From: an uncultured Candidatus Saccharibacteria bacterium
GTDB lineage: Bacteria > Patescibacteriota > Saccharimonadia > Saccharimonadales > Saccharimonadaceae
Assembly: GCA_938018005.1 (NCBI GenBank)
Contig: CALIJG010000012.1
Location: 1-49,442, forward strand
Reading direction: 5' to 3'
Length of the DNA stretch: 49,442 nt
The translations under genes were made by a program, and so were the position numbers. Below, in pieces: positions 47,985 to 49,442 of this stretch (its first letter is position 1; the number at the start of each line of letters is the position of its first letter). The notes under the pieces were generated by a model. The model had not been told where the DNA came from and did not search any database. It saw only the letters and a program-made list of their open reading frames with translations.

Positions 47985-48014
47985 AAAATACCTCTGCGTG
48001 CAGAGGTATTTTTG
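47985..48014 (+). terminator. Terminator of rplK
   Basis: AAAATACCTCTG, loop CGTG, CAGAGGTATTTTT. Confidence 0.93.
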
Positions 48015-48021
48015 GTATAAA

Positions 48022-48051
48022 TTGACATATTTTGCAATAGTAGTTTACAAT
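48022..48051 (+). promoter_or_regulatory. Promoter of the 48058 gene (leaderless)
   Basis: TTGACA (48022-48027), an 18-base spacer and TACAAT (48046-48051), six bases before ATG 48058. One of the clearest leaderless promoters in the window. Confidence 0.8.
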
Positions 48052-48057
48052 AACAGT

Positions 48058-48597
48058 ATGCGTAAACTCCTTCTCGACAAAATCTCTATACCAATCCTTA
48101 TTCTTGGTGTGTTCGTCGTTGCGGCGATTGGCTGGTGGCTATATGAGGGGACGATTGGTAGCTTCACAACGACAATCTTCTATAGGCGCTTCGATCACAA
48201 TGCAATTCGCCATATGGATGTGAGTTATCAGTCGGGGTATGCCATAGACGGCTGGGATGGTAATAATGGTATGGTTATTGGCACTATCACCGACAAAGCG
48301 ACGCGCGATCGCTTGCTGAGCATGCAGCCCTTTACTGATTGCCCGCACGGGTGCTCAGGGTGGTATCATTATGGAGACAACCTCCCTCACCCTGAGTCGG
48401 TATTTCGAGACACCGCTATCCTTGGTAATCATACTATTCCACCAAAGAAGTTTAGCGATCAAGCTCGAGCAGCCATCAGTAGTGACAACCGCTGCGTGGC
48501 ACGCTATTCGTCGAGTCATCGCACCAACGATGTATTTTGTTTTTCACCAAGCAGCGGGACGTTTGTCTATGAGTTTGCTGAATTGAATGGAATGTAG
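48058..48597 (+). CDS. Membrane-anchored extracytoplasmic protein with four cysteines (paralogue of the 5779 gene)
   Basis: No named family. The 179-aa protein has one N-terminal membrane segment (residues ~11-29) and an outside domain. It shares with the 5779 product the motif GTITDKATRDRLLSMQPF, Cys95 and Cys99 in CPHGCSGW, and near the end Cys146 and Cys161 followed by SSGTFVYEF. Overall identity is low outside these blocks, but the order and spacing match, so the two are paralogues. ATG 48058 was chosen from the promoter, giving a shorter product than the open frame from 47998, which begins inside the rplK terminator. Function unknown. Confidence 0.72.
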   Translation: MRKLLLDKISIPILILGVFVVAAIGWWLYEGTIGSFTTTIFYRRFDHNAIRHMDVSYQSGYAIDGWDGNNGMVIGTITDKATRDRLLSMQPFTDCPHGCSGWYHYGDNLPHPESVFRDTAILGNHTIPPKKFSDQARAAISSDNRCVARYSSSHRTNDVFCFSPSSGTFVYEFAELNGM

Positions 48598-48686
48598 ATA
48601 AATAGTATGCTAGCGTCAGTAAGAATGAGAGCAATGCTGCGCCGCCTTCAAATTAAGAAGCTAATTATAGCACAAGAGGAACAATC

Positions 48687-49196
48687 ATGAGCACATCATC
48701 CACCCGCGTCCAACAACCACAAAATATACCAGTGCGTCGCACCAAGCAGATGGTACGGCTATGGCTAATTTTTGTTATTATTGCGCTGATATCAGAGGCA
48801 ATATCATATATAGTCAATTACCCTACGACTCACTACACACGAATAGATCCAGTTTGGGCAGCTACCATAATTTTCAGTATGGATGCAGCCTGCTTTGCGG
48901 CTGGCGTGCTATGGCTTGGTCGTGGTCGTAGGCCTATTTCGCGCGTTATCTATGGCTCAGCAGCGTTCTTAATGGGCGCATGTGCCTTCCAAATTGGGCA
49001 TAAATTTATTCCTGCATCAATAGCCATAGCATTGAGCTTCCTCATTGCAGTGCTTGCCACTATTCCTCGCTTTCATATGCGGCATTACAAGCAGGTAGAG
49101 ATAGCTATGAGTGTATTGATTATCGTTGGCGCACTTGGGCTAGCATGGGTGTTTCGTATTGTTAGTGTGTATCATCTACCTCTGCAAATTCATTGA
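48687..49196 (+). CDS. Four-helix membrane protein, unknown function
   Basis: A 169-aa protein with a polar N-terminus (MSTSSTRVQQPQNIPVRRTK) and four likely membrane helices (about residues 25-45, 55-76, 84-105 and 139-159). No catalytic motif or family is recognised. The ribosome site GAGGAA (48675-48680) supports the start. It lies 90 bases after the 48058 gene and may be independent. Confidence 0.6.
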   Translation: MSTSSTRVQQPQNIPVRRTKQMVRLWLIFVIIALISEAISYIVNYPTTHYTRIDPVWAATIIFSMDAACFAAGVLWLGRGRRPISRVIYGSAAFLMGACAFQIGHKFIPASIAIALSFLIAVLATIPRFHMRHYKQVEIAMSVLIIVGALGLAWVFRIVSVYHLPLQIH

Positions 49197-49375
49197 AAAA
49201 ATGGCAACATATCGATCTAAGGGAAGAGCTGTGATCTATAAGCCCGCAGAAGTCCTTTTCACACTTATAGAATAAAAACACCGTCAAGACACACCATACC
49301 CCCTAACCTACACGAACCGTTCCAAGCGTTGAGAGTTAAGTAATTAGAAATTAGATTGAGTATTGCTCGACAATG
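49197..49375. other. Intergenic region before the window end
   Basis: About 180 bases without a gene; no clear terminator or promoter was identified. Confidence 0.3.
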
Positions 49376-49442
49376 TCAACGCCTTCTTCGTCGTAGCCAC
49401 AGGACACCGGTAACCAGCACCATTAGCATGATGAACAGCCCG
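49376..49442 (-). CDS. C-terminal end of a membrane protein (truncated by window edge)
   Basis: On the minus strand the last bases read GLFIMLMVLVTGVLWLRRRR plus one more Arg, then TGA. A hydrophobic helix followed by an Arg cluster is the usual end of a C-terminally anchored surface or membrane protein. The rest lies beyond the window, so no function can be given. Confidence 0.4.
   Translation of the reverse strand, partial: GLFIMLMVLVTGVLWLRRRRR

Noticed and set aside
1..49442. CRISPR array
   Set aside because: No regularly spaced direct repeats were seen on reading the window.

Overview
The window reads as chromosomal DNA of a streamlined Patescibacteria/CPR bacterium, most likely a Saccharibacterium (TM7). 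This assignment is inferred from protein character and gene order, not from a database search. The supporting signs are a compact genome, isolated or re-ordered ribosomal genes, a type IV pilin, an amino-acid ABC importer, many mRNAs that look leaderless, and information-processing proteins poor in cysteine. The first ~980 bases differ sharply: they are visibly GC-rich and encode the C-terminal half of an actinobacterial-style large serine recombinase that runs into the 3' end of tRNA-Leu(CAG). Actinobacteria are the known hosts of oral Saccharibacteria, so this may be the edge of an element acquired from the host; an assembly or binning chimera is the main alternative.

Layout. 1-1065: recombinase end and tRNA-Leu. 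1200-6387: a small unknown protein, a SpoU methyltransferase, hisS, tig, clpP (with a perfect CIRCE operator) and a secreted/anchored cysteine protein. 6480-13976: rpoB-rpoC. 14020-16970: FAD oxidoreductase and anchored protein (minus strand), then a type IV pilin. 17028-24286: fusA, hsp20 (minus), a three-gene amino-acid ABC transporter, a DUF4253-like protein and tuf. 24299-31010: a tiny ORF, rpsJ (minus), secY, an unexplained 340-base non-coding stretch, then infA-rpmJ-rpsM-rpsK-rpsD-rpoA-rplQ-rplM-rpsI. 31030-37901: alpha/beta hydrolase, GH32 fructan hydrolase (minus), trpS, pseudouridine synthase, DNA polymerase III delta' and a TPR protein. 38177-43151: tRNA-Thr(UGU), tRNA-Tyr, a probably frameshifted gene, tRNA-Thr(GGU), a glycosyltransferase-like membrane protein, rpmG, an unknown protein and tRNA-Trp. 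43277-49442: P-loop protein, YgjP-like metallopeptidase, orphan histidine kinase, secE-nusG-rplK and membrane proteins.

Together the window carries much of the transcription and translation core (RNA polymerase beta, beta' and alpha, NusG, EF-G, EF-Tu, IF-1, ribosomal proteins, two aminoacyl-tRNA synthetases, five tRNAs), Sec translocation (SecY, SecE), protein quality control (trigger factor, ClpP, Hsp20), and surface or uptake functions fitting an episymbiont (pilin, amino-acid importer, secreted fructan hydrolase).

Five points stand out. (1) Both structural zinc sites of RNA polymerase beta' are gone, and S4, L36, L33 and delta' also lack their usual zinc cysteines. (2) EF-G has altered guanine-recognition motifs (NKIN instead of NKxD, plus a changed G5 loop). 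(3) At least a dozen genes have a -10 box 6-8 bases before the start codon, implying leaderless mRNAs; clpP combines this with a CIRCE operator over its -35 box. (4) Two distant genes encode a paralogous anchored family with four conserved cysteines. (5) The tuf leader can form two mutually exclusive structures.
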